From contig NZ_JAMDHK010000005.1 of the NCBI RefSeq assembly GCF_024721115.1, positions 62,001 to 126,000 on the forward strand: a DNA stretch of 64,000 nt, read 5' to 3'. The notes under the pieces are model-generated. The model saw only the letters and a program-made list of their open reading frames with translations. It had not been told where the DNA came from and did no database searches. Positions 36,586 through 44,081 of this stretch are shown one piece after another. This DNA comes from Salipiger pentaromativorans. GTDB taxonomy: Bacteria > Pseudomonadota > Alphaproteobacteria > Rhodobacterales > Rhodobacteraceae. Both the position numbers and the translations under genes were made by a program. Each line of letters begins with the position of its first letter. Positions within the stretch are counted from its first letter, which is position 1.

Positions 36586-37296
36586 ATGCGATCCCGCACC
36601 TTTCTTCTCTTCACGGCCCTGCTGTCGGCTGGCAGCGGCTCGATGCCGGCCATGGCGCAGGTCACGCTGCAACCTGCGCCTGTCACCGCGCATCCCCATG
36701 CTGCGTTCATTGCCGAGGCGTCACAGCGTTTCGGCATTCCAGAGCACTGGATTCGAGCCGTGCTGCGCGTGGAAAGCGCGGGCGATGTGCGCGCAATTTC
36801 ATCGGCGGGCGCGATGGGACTGATGCAGGTCATGCCCGATACCTGGGCGGGCCTGCGCAGCCGCCATGGCCTCGGGCGCGATCCTTACGATCCGCGTGAC
36901 AACATCCTCGCAGGTACGGCGTATCTGCGGGAGATGTGGGACCGCTATGGCAATGTCGCGGCCATGCTTGCCGCCTACAATGCCGGTCCCGGTCGCTATG
37001 ACGAGCATCTGGCGACAGGTCGCACTTTGCCCGCAGAAACACGCGCCTATGTCGCCACGCTCGCACCTGTTCTCGGCAGGGCGACTGCGCCTGATGTGCC
37101 GACGATCGTGCCGCCGCCGCCACCGGATTGGCGCGAAGCCCCGCTCTTCGTTGCGCAATCCGGCGGCATTTCAGCGGCGGTTAATCAGCCATCGAGCGAC
37201 ATCCACGCAACCGCTTCTCTGCGCGATCCCGCCGTTCAGGAGCCGCAGGACAGCGGCATATTCGTGGCCCTTGCGAGCGATGGCGACAAGCCATGA
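36586..37296 (+). CDS. Lytic transglycosylase (VirB1-like)
   Basis: 236 residues. Signal peptide about 1-24 ending PAMA. Soluble lytic transglycosylase domain: FGIPEHWIRAVLRVESAGD with catalytic Glu63, SSAGAMGLMQVMPDTW, DNILAGTAYLREM and AAMLAAYNAGPGRYD. It opens the peptidoglycan locally for the type IV secretion channel. The C-terminal 80 residues are Pro-rich and low complexity. It starts 4 bp after DUF736. Confidence 0.9.
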   Translation: MRSRTFLLFTALLSAGSGSMPAMAQVTLQPAPVTAHPHAAFIAEASQRFGIPEHWIRAVLRVESAGDVRAISSAGAMGLMQVMPDTWAGLRSRHGLGRDPYDPRDNILAGTAYLREMWDRYGNVAAMLAAYNAGPGRYDEHLATGRTLPAETRAYVATLAPVLGRATAPDVPTIVPPPPPDWREAPLFVAQSGGISAAVNQPSSDIHATASLRDPAVQEPQDSGIFVALASDGDKP

Positions 37297-37410
37297 GCAT
37301 GGCGTTTACGCGCTCGTTCGGTCCATTTCCGGTGTGCAGTCAGGCTTGGGTGCGCCTGGCAGCATTCCCGGCAGGAAGGGCAAAAAGGGAAGGAAAGGCG
37401 GAGGGCAAGA

Positions 37411-37598
37411 TAAAGGAAACCGGCACCCTGTCGGGCCGGTTTCTGGGCAAGCCCTTGTCTGCACATTGTTTTGGGGCGCGGCGCACGGCACCCTGCTTTT
37501 GGGTCTCGCGTGCCGCGATATGGCGCAAAGCCTTGGCTTTGTTGGGTTTTGACCGGCACTATAGCCTAATATCTGCCGTTTCCGTGTCTAAACGGCAG
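37411..37598 (+). other. oriT: Candidate oriT upstream of the relaxase
   Basis: GAAACCGGC (37416-37424) pairs with GCCGGTTTC (37435-37443) and the loop carries ACCCTGT. CGGCACCCTG occurs at 37421 and again at 37486, the second inside a CGCGGC/GCCGCG repeat (37477-37482, 37512-37517). CTGCCGTTT (37573-37581) pairs with AAACGGCAG (37590-37598) 11 bp before the relaxase ATG. CACCCTG is one base from the RP4-type nick core CATCCTG. Position before the relaxase gene is where P-type oriTs lie. The nick site itself is inference. Confidence 0.5.
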
Positions 37599-37609
37599 GG
37601 AATGGGCTC

Positions 37610-39682
37610 ATGAGCGCCGACGACGAGAATCGCTTTCGCCCGAAGCCAGGCCGCATCAGGTCGGACGTGCCGAAGGCAGGCAAGGCGAAGAGCTTTCTGA
37701 CGCAGGCGAAGAAGCTGGCGCGTCAGCTTAGCAACAGCCCTAGTAGATCATCGTCATTCGCATCACGGACGTCCTCGTCGTCCTCATCGGGTTCGGCCGG
37801 AAAGAGCGGGAAGGCATCGCGCGCTGGCAAAGGTCCGGGCGTCAAGCGTGGCCGTGGCGCGGCCTATGTCCGCGCCCGAACCCTGTCGGGCGGTTGGCGG
37901 CACAGTGCGGCCGGCGTGCGCCGCGTCGTCGTCAAAACCCGTTATGTCCAGAGCGCGGGAAAGAATGGAAAAGGGGCTGCCCATCTGCGCTACATCCAGC
38001 GCGACGGAACCTCACGTGATGGCGAGCGTGGTCAGCTCTATTCGGCGACCGAGGACCGCGCCGATGGTGATGCGTTCCTTGAACGCGGCAAGGATGACCG
38101 CCACCAGTTCCGCTTCATCGTCTCGCCCGAAGATGCCGCCGATCTTTCCGACCTCACCGAACACACCCGCGATCTGATGAGCCGCATCGAGGCCGACCTT
38201 GGCACGAAACTCGATTGGGTGGCTGTCAATCACCACAATACCGGCCATCCCCATGTCCATGTCATCGTTCGGGGCAAGGACGATCTGGGCGAGAACCTGG
38301 TCATCAATGGCGACTATCTCGCCAATGGCATTCGTGAGCGGGCGAGCGAACTGACCACGCTGGAACTCGGCCCCGTGACCGAGATCGAGCAGAGCCGCAA
38401 GCTGTCTGCCGAAATCGATCAGGACCGCTTCACGCGCATCGACCGCGCCATGACCGAGGAAGCCGACGAAAGGTTCCTCGATCTGCGCCACGAACCGGCA
38501 GATGCACGCCGCCAGTTCAACCGCACACTTCGCCTGCGCCGTCTCGCCAAGCTGGAAAAGATGGGGCTGGCTACGGAACATGCACCCGGCGTCTGGGAGC
38601 TTGGCGCGAAGATGGAACCGGCGCTGCGTGAACTCGGTGAGCGCGGTGACATCATCCGCAACATGCACAAGGCGCTGAAGGCCGATGGGCAGGAACGTGA
38701 TCCGATGACCTTCCAGCTTCACCATGCCGCACCCGCGGCGCCCATCACCGGCCGCGTCGTGGACAAATATCTCACCGACGAGATGGGCGAGAACCTGACC
38801 CTCGTGGTCGACGGCATCGACGGGCGAACACACCATCTTCCCGGCATTGATCCGGCCCGCGTCGAAGACGCCCGGATTGGCAGCATCATCGAGGTCGGTC
38901 CCGCCGATACAGCACAGCGCCCATCCGATCGCACCATCGCTGCGATCTCGGAGAATGGCATTTATCGCCCGAGCCGCCACCTCGAACAGGCGAAGTTCGA
39001 GGGGCGTGTGCCGGGCGGGGATTACGAGGGTTATGTCGATGCCCATGTCCGGCGGCTGGAGGCGTTGCGCCGGGCCGGGATTGCCGAGCGGATCGACGCC
39101 GACCGGTATCGCATCCCGGAAGACTTCGAAAGCCGCGCCACTGCCTATGATGCCGGTCGCAACCGGCAGGCCAGCATCCGTGTCGTCTCGACCTTCGACC
39201 TGGAAAAGCAGATCGGCGCCGATGGTGCGACCTGGCTGGACCGGCGACTGGTTACGTCGGACGCCTCGGATATTACCCCGGCAGGGTTCGGGGAACAGGT
39301 ACGAGAGGCGATGGACCAGCGCCGCGAGCATCATATCGCACAGGGCGATGCCACGCGGCAGCAGAATGGACGCATTCTCTATCGGCGCAACCTGCTCGCC
39401 AATCTGCGGGAACGGGAAGTGGCCCGCGTCGGTGCAGAGATGGCTGAGAGCAAGGCGTTGCCGTTCCGGGCGGCTGCCGATGGCGAAAATATCAGCGGCA
39501 AGTTCACCGGGACCGCACATCTATCGAGCGGCAAGTTCGCCATTGTCGAAAAGAGCCACGAGTTCACTCTTGTCCCATGGCGGCCAGTGATCGACCGCCA
39601 GCTCGGCCGCGAGGTTGCGGGCATCGTGCAGGGTGGATCGGTATCGTGGCAAATGGGGCGAACACGAGGACTCGGGATTTGA
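37610..39682 (+). CDS. virD2: Relaxase, VirD2-like with DUF3363
   Basis: 690 residues. After a Ser/Lys-rich basic N-terminus (to about 85) comes the relaxase core: KTRYVQSAGKNGKGAAHLRY, RHQFRFIVSPEDAADLSDL and the metal-binding VNHHNTGHPHVHVIVRGKDD near 205. The rest is DUF3363. It nicks oriT and pilots the strand through the type IV channel. In Tn4371-like elements this protein is the MOBP relaxase. ATG at 37610. Confidence 0.9.
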   Translation: MSADDENRFRPKPGRIRSDVPKAGKAKSFLTQAKKLARQLSNSPSRSSSFASRTSSSSSSGSAGKSGKASRAGKGPGVKRGRGAAYVRARTLSGGWRHSAAGVRRVVVKTRYVQSAGKNGKGAAHLRYIQRDGTSRDGERGQLYSATEDRADGDAFLERGKDDRHQFRFIVSPEDAADLSDLTEHTRDLMSRIEADLGTKLDWVAVNHHNTGHPHVHVIVRGKDDLGENLVINGDYLANGIRERASELTTLELGPVTEIEQSRKLSAEIDQDRFTRIDRAMTEEADERFLDLRHEPADARRQFNRTLRLRRLAKLEKMGLATEHAPGVWELGAKMEPALRELGERGDIIRNMHKALKADGQERDPMTFQLHHAAPAAPITGRVVDKYLTDEMGENLTLVVDGIDGRTHHLPGIDPARVEDARIGSIIEVGPADTAQRPSDRTIAAISENGIYRPSRHLEQAKFEGRVPGGDYEGYVDAHVRRLEALRRAGIAERIDADRYRIPEDFESRATAYDAGRNRQASIRVVSTFDLEKQIGADGATWLDRRLVTSDASDITPAGFGEQVREAMDQRREHHIAQGDATRQQNGRILYRRNLLANLREREVARVGAEMAESKALPFRAAADGENISGKFTGTAHLSSGKFAIVEKSHEFTLVPWRPVIDRQLGREVAGIVQGGSVSWQMGRTRGLGI

Positions 39683-39766
39683 GCCTTTGCCGATCTGGCA
39701 CCTCGCAAATTGTTCTGTCGACATCGGCATCTGAAAGGGCCTGTCCGATGTGCCGCCGATAGTATC

Positions 39767-39800
39767 CGGCAACACGGCACCCCTGCTTTTCCTGTTGCCG
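39767..39800 (+). repeat. Inverted repeat between relaxase and traG
   Basis: CGGCAACA (39767-39774) and TGTTGCCG (39793-39800) flank CGGCACCCCTGCTTTT, close to the sequence at 37486-37500 before the relaxase. The two copies bracket the relaxase gene. Confidence 0.5.
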
Positions 39801-39857
39801 CTTTCGAAAACGTCTATTCTTTGATCGGCTCCGACTCTCTTGCCGATTGGAGCCTGT

Positions 39858-41846
39858 ATGCGTGGTGGCCGAATACTCTGGGGCCAGATCATTGTCGTAT
39901 TCACCATTGTCCTGGTGATGGTCTGGACTTCGACACAATGGGTGGCCTTCCGCCTTGGCTTTCAGCCCCAGCTCGGCAATCCATGGTTCGATGTTGCGGG
40001 ATGGCCGGTCTATTATCCTCCGGCCTTCTTCTGGTGGTGGTTTTCCTATGACGCCTATGCGCCCGGTATTTTCACCGAAGGCGCGTTCATCGCCACGTCC
40101 GGGGCGTTGTTCGCTATCGCCGCCGCTTTTTTCATGTCGATCATCCGGGCGCGCGAGGCGCGCAACGTCGCCACCTACGGTTCTGCGCGATGGGCCGAGG
40201 ACAAGGAAATCCATGCTGCCGGACTGCTCGGTCCCGATGGCGTGGTCCTTGGCAGGCATAGCAAGGACTATCTCCGGCACGACGGCCCCGAGCATGTCCT
40301 TTGTTTCGCGCCCACCCGATCAGGCAAAGGCGTCGGTCTCGTTGTGCCGACGCTGCTGACCTGGCCGGGAAGTTGCATCGTGCACGACATCAAGGGTGAG
40401 AACTGGAATCTGACGGCCGGCTTCCGGTCCCATCACGGCCGCGTCCTGCTGTTCGATCCGACCAATGTGCATTCCGCAGCTTACAACCCGCTGCTGGAAG
40501 TCCGTCAGGGGGAGTGGGAAGTCCGCGATGTCCAGAACATCGCGGATATTCTGGTCGATCCCGAGGGCAGTCTCGACAAGCGCAACCATTGGGAAAAGAC
40601 CAGCCATTCGCTACTGGTCGGCGCCATCCTGCATGTTCTCTATGCCGAGAAGGACAAGACGCTGGCGGGGGTCGCGAGCTTTCTGTCCGATCCGCGCCGT
40701 CCGGTCGAGGCGACCTTGCGCGCCATGATGGACACGCCGCATCTGGGCGAAGCCGGTGTGCATCCCGTCATCGCCTCATCGGCACGCGAACTGCTTAACA
40801 AGTCCGAGAACGAACGCTCCGGCGTGCTGTCCACGGCGATGTCCTTTCTCGGTCTCTACCGAGATCCGGTCGTGGCCCGCGTGACGGCCCGCTGCGACTG
40901 GCGCATTGCTGATCTGGTCGGAGCAAAAGAACCGGTCAGCCTCTACCTCGTCGTACCGCCCTCGGACATCAACCGGACCAAGCCGCTGATCCGTCTGATC
41001 CTCAATCAGGTCGGGCGGCGGCTGACCGAGGAACTGGAAACCACCGGAAAACGCCATCGTCTCCTGTTGATGCTGGACGAGTTCCCCGCGCTCGGGCGGC
41101 TTGATTTCTTTGAATCGGCGCTCGCCTTCATGGCCGGCTACGGCCTCAAAGCGTTCCTGATCGCGCAGTCGCTCAACCAGATCGAGCGCGCCTATGGGCA
41201 GAACAACGCCATTCTCGACAACTGCCATGTGCGTGTCGCCTTTGCTGCCAACGATGAACGCACCGCCAAGCGGATTAGCGACGCGCTCGGCACGGCGACA
41301 GAAATGCGCGATTCCACCAACTATGCCGGTCATCGCCTCGCGCCCTGGCTCGGGCATCTCATGGTTTCGCGGCAGGAAACAGCGCGGCCGCTCCTGACAC
41401 CGGGCGAGATCATGCAGCTTCCGCCAACCGACGAGATCGTCATGGTAGCGGGTGTGCCGCCCATCCGCGCCGCCAAGGCGCGCTACTATGCCGATGCGCG
41501 GCTTCAGGAACGGGTGCTGCCGCCGCCCGATCTGCGCAAGCCGTCGGTGAAGATGGCAACATCGGCGCCAGACGACTGGACGAGCCGTGTTGTTGCGGCC
41601 GCGGCCGGCCACGGCCCCACGTCGAACACGTCCGACGACGATCCTGCCAATGCCGGTATCCGTCGTGAGCCGGAGCTTCCCGAGCATGAGGAAATCATCC
41701 CGCCGCCACCGCCGCCATCGCAGGAGTTCGATTTTCTCGATGATGAGCCCGACGTCGATGCCGCCAAAGCCCGTGCCATGCGTCAGCGGATGCGCATGGT
41801 CGCGCGGCAGGCGTCACTCGACCCAAATGACGGCATCGAGCTTTGA
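39858..41846 (+). CDS. traG: TraG/VirD4 coupling protein
   Basis: 662 residues, inner-membrane ATPase that couples the relaxosome to the secretion channel. Two N-terminal membrane segments (IIVVFTIVLVMVWTSTQWVA; FIATSGALFAIAAAFFMSII), Walker A FAPTRSGKGVGLVVPTLL near 150, Walker B LLLMLDEFPALGRL near 403. The C-terminus is Pro/Glu-rich (EEIIPPPPPPSQEFDF) and likely flexible. The ATG at 39858 with TTGGAG upstream is preferred over a nearby upstream start. Confidence 0.92.
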   Translation: MRGGRILWGQIIVVFTIVLVMVWTSTQWVAFRLGFQPQLGNPWFDVAGWPVYYPPAFFWWWFSYDAYAPGIFTEGAFIATSGALFAIAAAFFMSIIRAREARNVATYGSARWAEDKEIHAAGLLGPDGVVLGRHSKDYLRHDGPEHVLCFAPTRSGKGVGLVVPTLLTWPGSCIVHDIKGENWNLTAGFRSHHGRVLLFDPTNVHSAAYNPLLEVRQGEWEVRDVQNIADILVDPEGSLDKRNHWEKTSHSLLVGAILHVLYAEKDKTLAGVASFLSDPRRPVEATLRAMMDTPHLGEAGVHPVIASSARELLNKSENERSGVLSTAMSFLGLYRDPVVARVTARCDWRIADLVGAKEPVSLYLVVPPSDINRTKPLIRLILNQVGRRLTEELETTGKRHRLLLMLDEFPALGRLDFFESALAFMAGYGLKAFLIAQSLNQIERAYGQNNAILDNCHVRVAFAANDERTAKRISDALGTATEMRDSTNYAGHRLAPWLGHLMVSRQETARPLLTPGEIMQLPPTDEIVMVAGVPPIRAAKARYYADARLQERVLPPPDLRKPSVKMATSAPDDWTSRVVAAAAGHGPTSNTSDDDPANAGIRREPELPEHEEIIPPPPPPSQEFDFLDDEPDVDAAKARAMRQRMRMVARQASLDPNDGIEL

Positions 41847-41860
41847 GAAGGAAGACAGGC

Positions 41861-42322
41861 ATGACGAGTCGCACCCGCATGAATGTCTACTTCTCCCCGG
41901 ATCTGCTGAAGCAGGTCGAGGGTCTGGCGCTGCGTCGCAATGTTTCAAAATCCGCAGTGATCGAGGCTGCGGTAGCATCCTTCCTGTCCGGTGACACGAC
42001 CGAACGGCTGGAAGCCGCAATGTCGCGACGCCTGGATAAGCTTGGCCGCCAGTTCGATATGCTGGACGAAGATGTCGCCATCCTCGGCGAGACGCTTTCG
42101 CTGTTCGTACAATTCTGGCTCACCATGACGCCGCCGCTGTCAGATAGCGCGAAACAATCGGCGCGCATCAAGGGCAACGAGCGCTTCGAAGGCTTCATGC
42201 AGACGCTGGGCAAGCGCCTGGCTTCCGGCGACAGGTTCCTGAAAGAGTTGTCGCGGGATATGGATTCGCTTCACGATCTTTCGTCACAAGGCCAGTCTGA
42301 AGCCGATGGAAACCAGCCCTGA
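41861..42322 (+). CDS. CopG/RHH family protein
   Basis: 153 residues, 14 bp after traG, with GAAGGAAG upstream. RMNVYFSPDLLKQVEGLALR, then NVSKSAVIEAAVASFL, is a ribbon-helix-helix. The longer C-terminus (LDKLGRQFDMLDEDVAILGE) may be a coiled coil. A standard gene between traG and trbB in this ICE family, probably a repressor of the trb operon or a relaxosome accessory protein. Confidence 0.85.
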   Translation: MTSRTRMNVYFSPDLLKQVEGLALRRNVSKSAVIEAAVASFLSGDTTERLEAAMSRRLDKLGRQFDMLDEDVAILGETLSLFVQFWLTMTPPLSDSAKQSARIKGNERFEGFMQTLGKRLASGDRFLKELSRDMDSLHDLSSQGQSEADGNQP

Positions 42323-42416
42323 ACTTTCGATCCATCCTATTTACCGCCCTGCGCCGCCGATGCCCGCACACGCGTAAACATCTGTTGAAACGGCCCTAAA
42401 TCAGGTTCTTTTAATC

Positions 42417-42440
42417 GACCCCAATCCGGGGTCCGTCTTT
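42417..42440 (+). terminator. Hairpin in the trbB leader
   Basis: GACCCC-AATCC-GGGGTC then CCGTCTTTT, 20 bp before the trbB start. Could be an attenuator-like terminator or an operator for the CopG protein. Confidence 0.35.
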
Positions 42441-42453
42441 TGCGCGTCCCGCC

Positions 42454-43461
42454 ATGAACGGGGCCGCCATGACCGCATCACATCAGAAACCCGAGACGAT
42501 TGCGCGTGGTGCGCGGATGCTGCGCACCGCGCTCGGTACATCGATTGCCCGGTTTCTGGAAGATCCAGCTGTGGTCGAGGTGATGCTGAATCCCGATGGC
42601 CGCATCTGGGTGGATCGGCTCTCCGAAGGGCTGGCCGATACGGGGGAGAGGCTGTCGGCTGCCGATGGCGAGCGGATCGTCAGGCTGGTCGCCCATCATG
42701 TCGGCGCCGAGGTTCATGCCCGCAATCCGCGTGTGTCGGCTGAACTGCCCGAGACCGGAGAGCGCTTCGAAGGGTTGCTGCCGCCTGTCGTCACGGCGCC
42801 GACCTTTGCCATCCGCAAGCCTGCCGTCGCGGTGTTCACGCTCGACGACTATGTAAACGCCGGGATCATGACCAGTGCTCAGGCCGAGGTGCTGCGCCTG
42901 AACGTCGCCACGCGCGCCAATATCCTTGTCGCGGGCGGCACCTCGACCGGAAAAACCACGCTGACCAACGCGCTGCTGGCAGAAGTCGCCAAGACTTCGG
43001 ACCGCGTCGTGATCATTGAAGACACGCGCGAACTGCAATGCGCCGCGCCCAATCTGGTCGCGATGCGCACCAAAGATGGCGTGGCGACGCTCTCCGACCT
43101 GGTGCGTTCGTCGCTACGCCTGCGCCCGGATCGCATCCCGGTCGGCGAGGTGCGCGGGTCCGAAGCTCTCGACCTCCTTAAAGCCTGGGGCACCGGCCAT
43201 CCGGGCGGGATCGGCACCATCCATGCCGGTTCCGGCATTGGCGCGCTGCGACGCCTCGAACAGCTCATCCAGGAAGCCGTCATCACCGTCCCGCGCGCCC
43301 TGATTGCCGAGACAATCGACCTCGTCGCCGTTCTTGCCGGACGCGGCTCTTCCCGCCGGCTGGTCGAACTCGCCCGCGTCGATGGGCTGGGGCCGGACGG
43401 CGATTACGCCATCACGCATCCCATCACTTTGGCAACCACCCCGAAAGGAAACCCTTCATGA
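42454..43461 (+). CDS. trbB: TrbB, VirB11-like ATPase
   Basis: 335 residues. Hexameric traffic ATPase at the cytoplasmic face of the conjugation channel. Walker [18 protein letters not shown] near 160, Asp box [12 protein letters not shown], and [20 protein letters not shown] with [12 protein letters not shown] are characteristic. An ATG at 42469 is an alternative start; neither has a strong ribosome binding site. First gene of the trb operon; its stop overlaps trbC. Confidence 0.93.
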   Translation: MNGAAMTASHQKPETIARGARMLRTALGTSIARFLEDPAVVEVMLNPDGRIWVDRLSEGLADTGERLSAADGERIVRLVAHHVGAEVHARNPRVSAELPETGERFEGLLPPVVTAPTFAIRKPAVAVFTLDDYVNAGIMTSAQAEVLRLNVATRANILVAGGTSTGKTTLTNALLAEVAKTSDRVVIIEDTRELQCAAPNLVAMRTKDGVATLSDLVRSSLRLRPDRIPVGEVRGSEALDLLKAWGTGHPGGIGTIHAGSGIGALRRLEQLIQEAVITVPRALIAETIDLVAVLAGRGSSRRLVELARVDGLGPDGDYAITHPITLATTPKGNPS

Positions 43462-43790
43462 TCCGCACGATTTCACGCGGCTGCCGCATCATGGCAACCG
43501 CCGCTGCCACTGTTTCCATCAGTCTGATGCTGGCGCCTGCCGCACACGCCTCCGGCTCCTCCATGCCCTGGGAGGCCCCGCTTCAGTCGATCCTCCAGTC
43601 GATCGAGGGTCCTGTCGCCAAGATCATCGCCGTCATCGTCATCATCGCCACCGGCCTGGCGCTGGCCTTCGGTGATACCTCCGGCGGCTTCCGCCGCCTG
43701 ATCCAGATCGTCTTCGGCCTGTCCATCGCCTTCGCCGCGTCGAGCTTCTTCCTGTCGTTCTTCTCGTTCGGCGGCGGGGCGCTCATCTGA
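43458..43790 (+). CDS. trbC: TrbC, conjugative pilin precursor
   Basis: 110 residues. Signal peptide (MATAAATVSISLMLAPAAHA), then two hydrophobic helices (KIIAVIVIIATGLALAFGD, IVFGLSIAFAASSFFLSFF), the VirB2-type pilin layout. TraF (35665) is the expected maturation peptidase. The stop shares a base with the trbD start. Confidence 0.9.
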   Translation: MIRTISRGCRIMATAAATVSISLMLAPAAHASGSSMPWEAPLQSILQSIEGPVAKIIAVIVIIATGLALAFGDTSGGFRRLIQIVFGLSIAFAASSFFLSFFSFGGGALI

Positions 43791-44071
43791 TGGCGGGTGG
43801 CCTCGAACAGCTCGACGCGGTGCCGGGCTTCTCCATCCCGGTTCACCGGGCGCTGACCGAGCATATCCTGCTCGGCGGCGCACCGCGTTCGATTGCCATC
43901 GTCAACGGCACGCTGGCCGGCGCCGTCGGCCTCGGCCTTCGTCTCTGGCTGGTTGGCATCGCCATCTGGGCGGTCGGTCATTTCCTCGCGGTATGGGCTG
44001 CCAAACGCGATCCGCTTTTTGTCGAGGTGGGCCGCAGGCACCTGCGCATACCCGGTCATCTGTCAGTGTGA
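43790..44071 (+). CDS. trbD: TrbD, VirB3-like membrane protein
   Basis: 93 residues. IPVHRALTEHILLGGAPRSI matches the conserved VirB3/TrbD start and a hydrophobic hairpin follows (LAGAVGLGLRLWLVGIAIWA). Inner-membrane channel component, translated together with trbC. Confidence 0.9.
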   Translation: MAGGLEQLDAVPGFSIPVHRALTEHILLGGAPRSIAIVNGTLAGAVGLGLRLWLVGIAIWAVGHFLAVWAAKRDPLFVEVGRRHLRIPGHLSV

Positions 44072-44081
44072 GGGCGCGGCC

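Noticed and set aside
37293-37613. A 106-codon frame exactly bridging the transglycosylase and relaxase genes with ATGA overlaps at both ends
   Set aside because: Composition is Arg/Ala/Cys/Trp-rich with no domain, and it covers the hairpins and repeats of the candidate oriT. The overlaps are suggestive, so a real small protein is not excluded.
38012-39520. A 502-codon minus-strand frame inside the relaxase gene
   Set aside because: Antisense shadow; the plus strand carries clear relaxase and DUF3363 sequence.
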